Source: Anoxybacillus flavithermus (GTDB lineage: Bacteria > Bacillota > Bacilli > Bacillales > Anoxybacillaceae). Taken from it: a stretch of 64,000 nt of DNA. The notes under the pieces were generated by a model that was not told where the DNA came from, ran no database searches, and saw nothing but the letters and a program-made list of their open reading frames with translations. Positions 63,342 to 64,000 of this stretch are shown here, in pieces. Position 1 is the stretch's first letter; the number at the start of each line of letters is the position of its first letter. The stretch covers positions 1-64,000 of the forward strand of contig NZ_PEDM01000006.1 in assembly GCF_002742685.1 (NCBI RefSeq), read 5' to 3'. Position numbers and translations under genes: made by a program.

Positions 63342-64000
63342 ATGAAACTGACTTACCACGGACATTCTATTGTGAAAATTGAAACGAATGGAAAAACGAT
63401 TTTCATTGATCCTTTTATTACAGGAAATCCGCTAACAGATTTAAAAGCAGAGGACGTTCATGCCGATGTTATTTTATTAACACATGGTCATAATGATCAT
63501 GTCGGTGATACAGTCTCATTAGCGAAAAAGAACGATGCCCTCGTCATTGCTCCTTATGAATTAGCTACGTATTTGGGCTGGAAAGGTGTTCGGACTCATC
63601 CGATGCACATCGGTGGATCATTTACGTTTGAGTTCGGTAAAGTAAAATTGACGCAAGCGTTTCACGGCTCTAGCTATGTAGAAGAAGATGAAACGATTGT
63701 TTATACAGGAATGCCAAGCGGTATTTTATTTCATGCCGAAGGAAAAACGATTTATCATGCCGGAGATACAGCGCTATTTTCTGATATGAAGCTCATCGGG
63801 GAAATGAATCATATTGATGTTGCCTTTTTACCAATTGGAGATAACTTTACAATGGGACCAGAGGATGCAGCGATTGCAGCGAAATGGTTAAAAGCGAAAA
63901 TGGTTGTTCCTATTCATTACAATACATTCCCTATCATTCAACAAGATCCGCGACGGTTCGTGGCGATGATCGAGGGTGTTGGTCGCGTCTTGCATGTTGG
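63342..64000 (+). CDS. ytkL: UPF0173 metal-dependent hydrolase YtkL (cut by window end)
   Basis: At least 219 codons; the frame is open to the last base of the window, so the C-terminus (a few residues) lies outside. Metallo-beta-lactamase fold of the UPF0173 family: opening [14 protein letters not shown], zinc motif [10 protein letters not shown] (about 47-56), YHAGDTALF with the bridging Asp, and VPIHYNTFP near the end. Substrate unknown. ATG 63342 follows AAAGGAGAATG. In B. subtilis ytkL lies in the same neighbourhood. Confidence 0.9.
   Translation, partial: MKLTYHGHSIVKIETNGKTIFIDPFITGNPLTDLKAEDVHADVILLTHGHNDHVGDTVSLAKKNDALVIAPYELATYLGWKGVRTHPMHIGGSFTFEFGKVKLTQAFHGSSYVEEDETIVYTGMPSGILFHAEGKTIYHAGDTALFSDMKLIGEMNHIDVAFLPIGDNFTMGPEDAAIAAKWLKAKMVVPIHYNTFPIIQQDPRRFVAMIEGVGRVLHV

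Noticed and set aside
1-64000. Prophage, CRISPR array, insertion sequence, toxin-antitoxin or defence island
   Set aside because: No transposase, integrase, regularly spaced repeats or defence genes were seen; the only methylase-like gene (ytxK) is an orphan of the conserved backbone.
1-64000. tRNA or rRNA genes
   Set aside because: No cloverleaf-like GGTTCGAATCC segments or rRNA sequence were noticed; the tRNA-like similarity in front of tyrS is the T-box.

Overview
The window reads as chromosomal core DNA of a moderately thermophilic, endospore-forming member of the Bacillaceae, most like Anoxybacillus or a close Geobacillus relative. The evidence is the long run of genes in the order remembered for the B. 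subtilis yt region (amyX-ytmP-ytzH-trmB-ytnP-ytzB-ytoP-ytpPQR-sftA-murC-ytxJHG-aroA-ccpA-acuCBA/acsA-tyrS-rpsD-dgcP-ytsP-hisJ-ezrA-braB-nifZ-thiI-ssp-mbcS-nadF-ytfIJ-tpx-ytxK-ackA-argGH-ytkK-ytkL), the AT-rich sequence, strong AAGGAGG-type ribosome binding sites, and sporulation genes (alpha/beta SASP, YtfJ/GerW). The organism name is inference. I found no rRNA, tRNA, CRISPR array, insertion sequence, prophage or origin.

Layout. 1-3.1 kb: a CidA/CidB membrane pair, an unrecognised 318-residue protein and an EAL phosphodiesterase. 3.1-14 kb: pullulanase, then small housekeeping and redox genes ending with the DNA translocase SftA. 14-23.6 kb: a nicotinate phosphoribosyltransferase-like gene, murC, ytxGHJ, an M29 aminopeptidase, a large FtsA-like protein with C-terminal repeats, aroA and ccpA. 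23.6-28 kb: the acetate module acuCBA divergent from acsA. 28-42.7 kb: a class A PBP, tyrS with a T-box, rpsD with a long leader, the diguanylate cyclase DgcP, ytsP, hisJ, ezrA, braB, nifZ-thiI and a SASP gene. 42.8-52.5 kb: mbcS followed by a seven-gene cluster that interleaves a branched-chain-type ABC transporter with two acyl-CoA-ligase-family genes. 52.5-64 kb: NAD kinase, ytfIJ, tpx, ytxK, ackA, argGH, a universal stress protein, a small acidic protein, an SDR-family protein, a proline dipeptidase and a truncated ytkL at the window edge.

How it fits together. Acyl-CoA and acetate chemistry dominates the middle: AcsA with its acetylation control genes AcuA/AcuC, AckA, MbcS and the liv/acyl-CoA-ligase cluster. 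CcpA is encoded in the same window. Likely CcpA operators (cre) can be read in front of acsA/acuABC, ackA and, with a perfect consensus match, the liv cluster, which also has a near-consensus CodY box at its promoter. RNA-level control is visible at tyrS (T-box) and probably at rpsD (S4-type leader).

The best candidates for something undescribed are the FtsA-like protein with five tandem beta-grasp-like units, the acyl-CoA-ligase-like protein at the end of the liv cluster that lacks the normal nucleotide-binding signature, and an SDR protein without its catalytic Tyr and Ser. No wholly novel multi-gene system is obvious; most of the window is conserved backbone.
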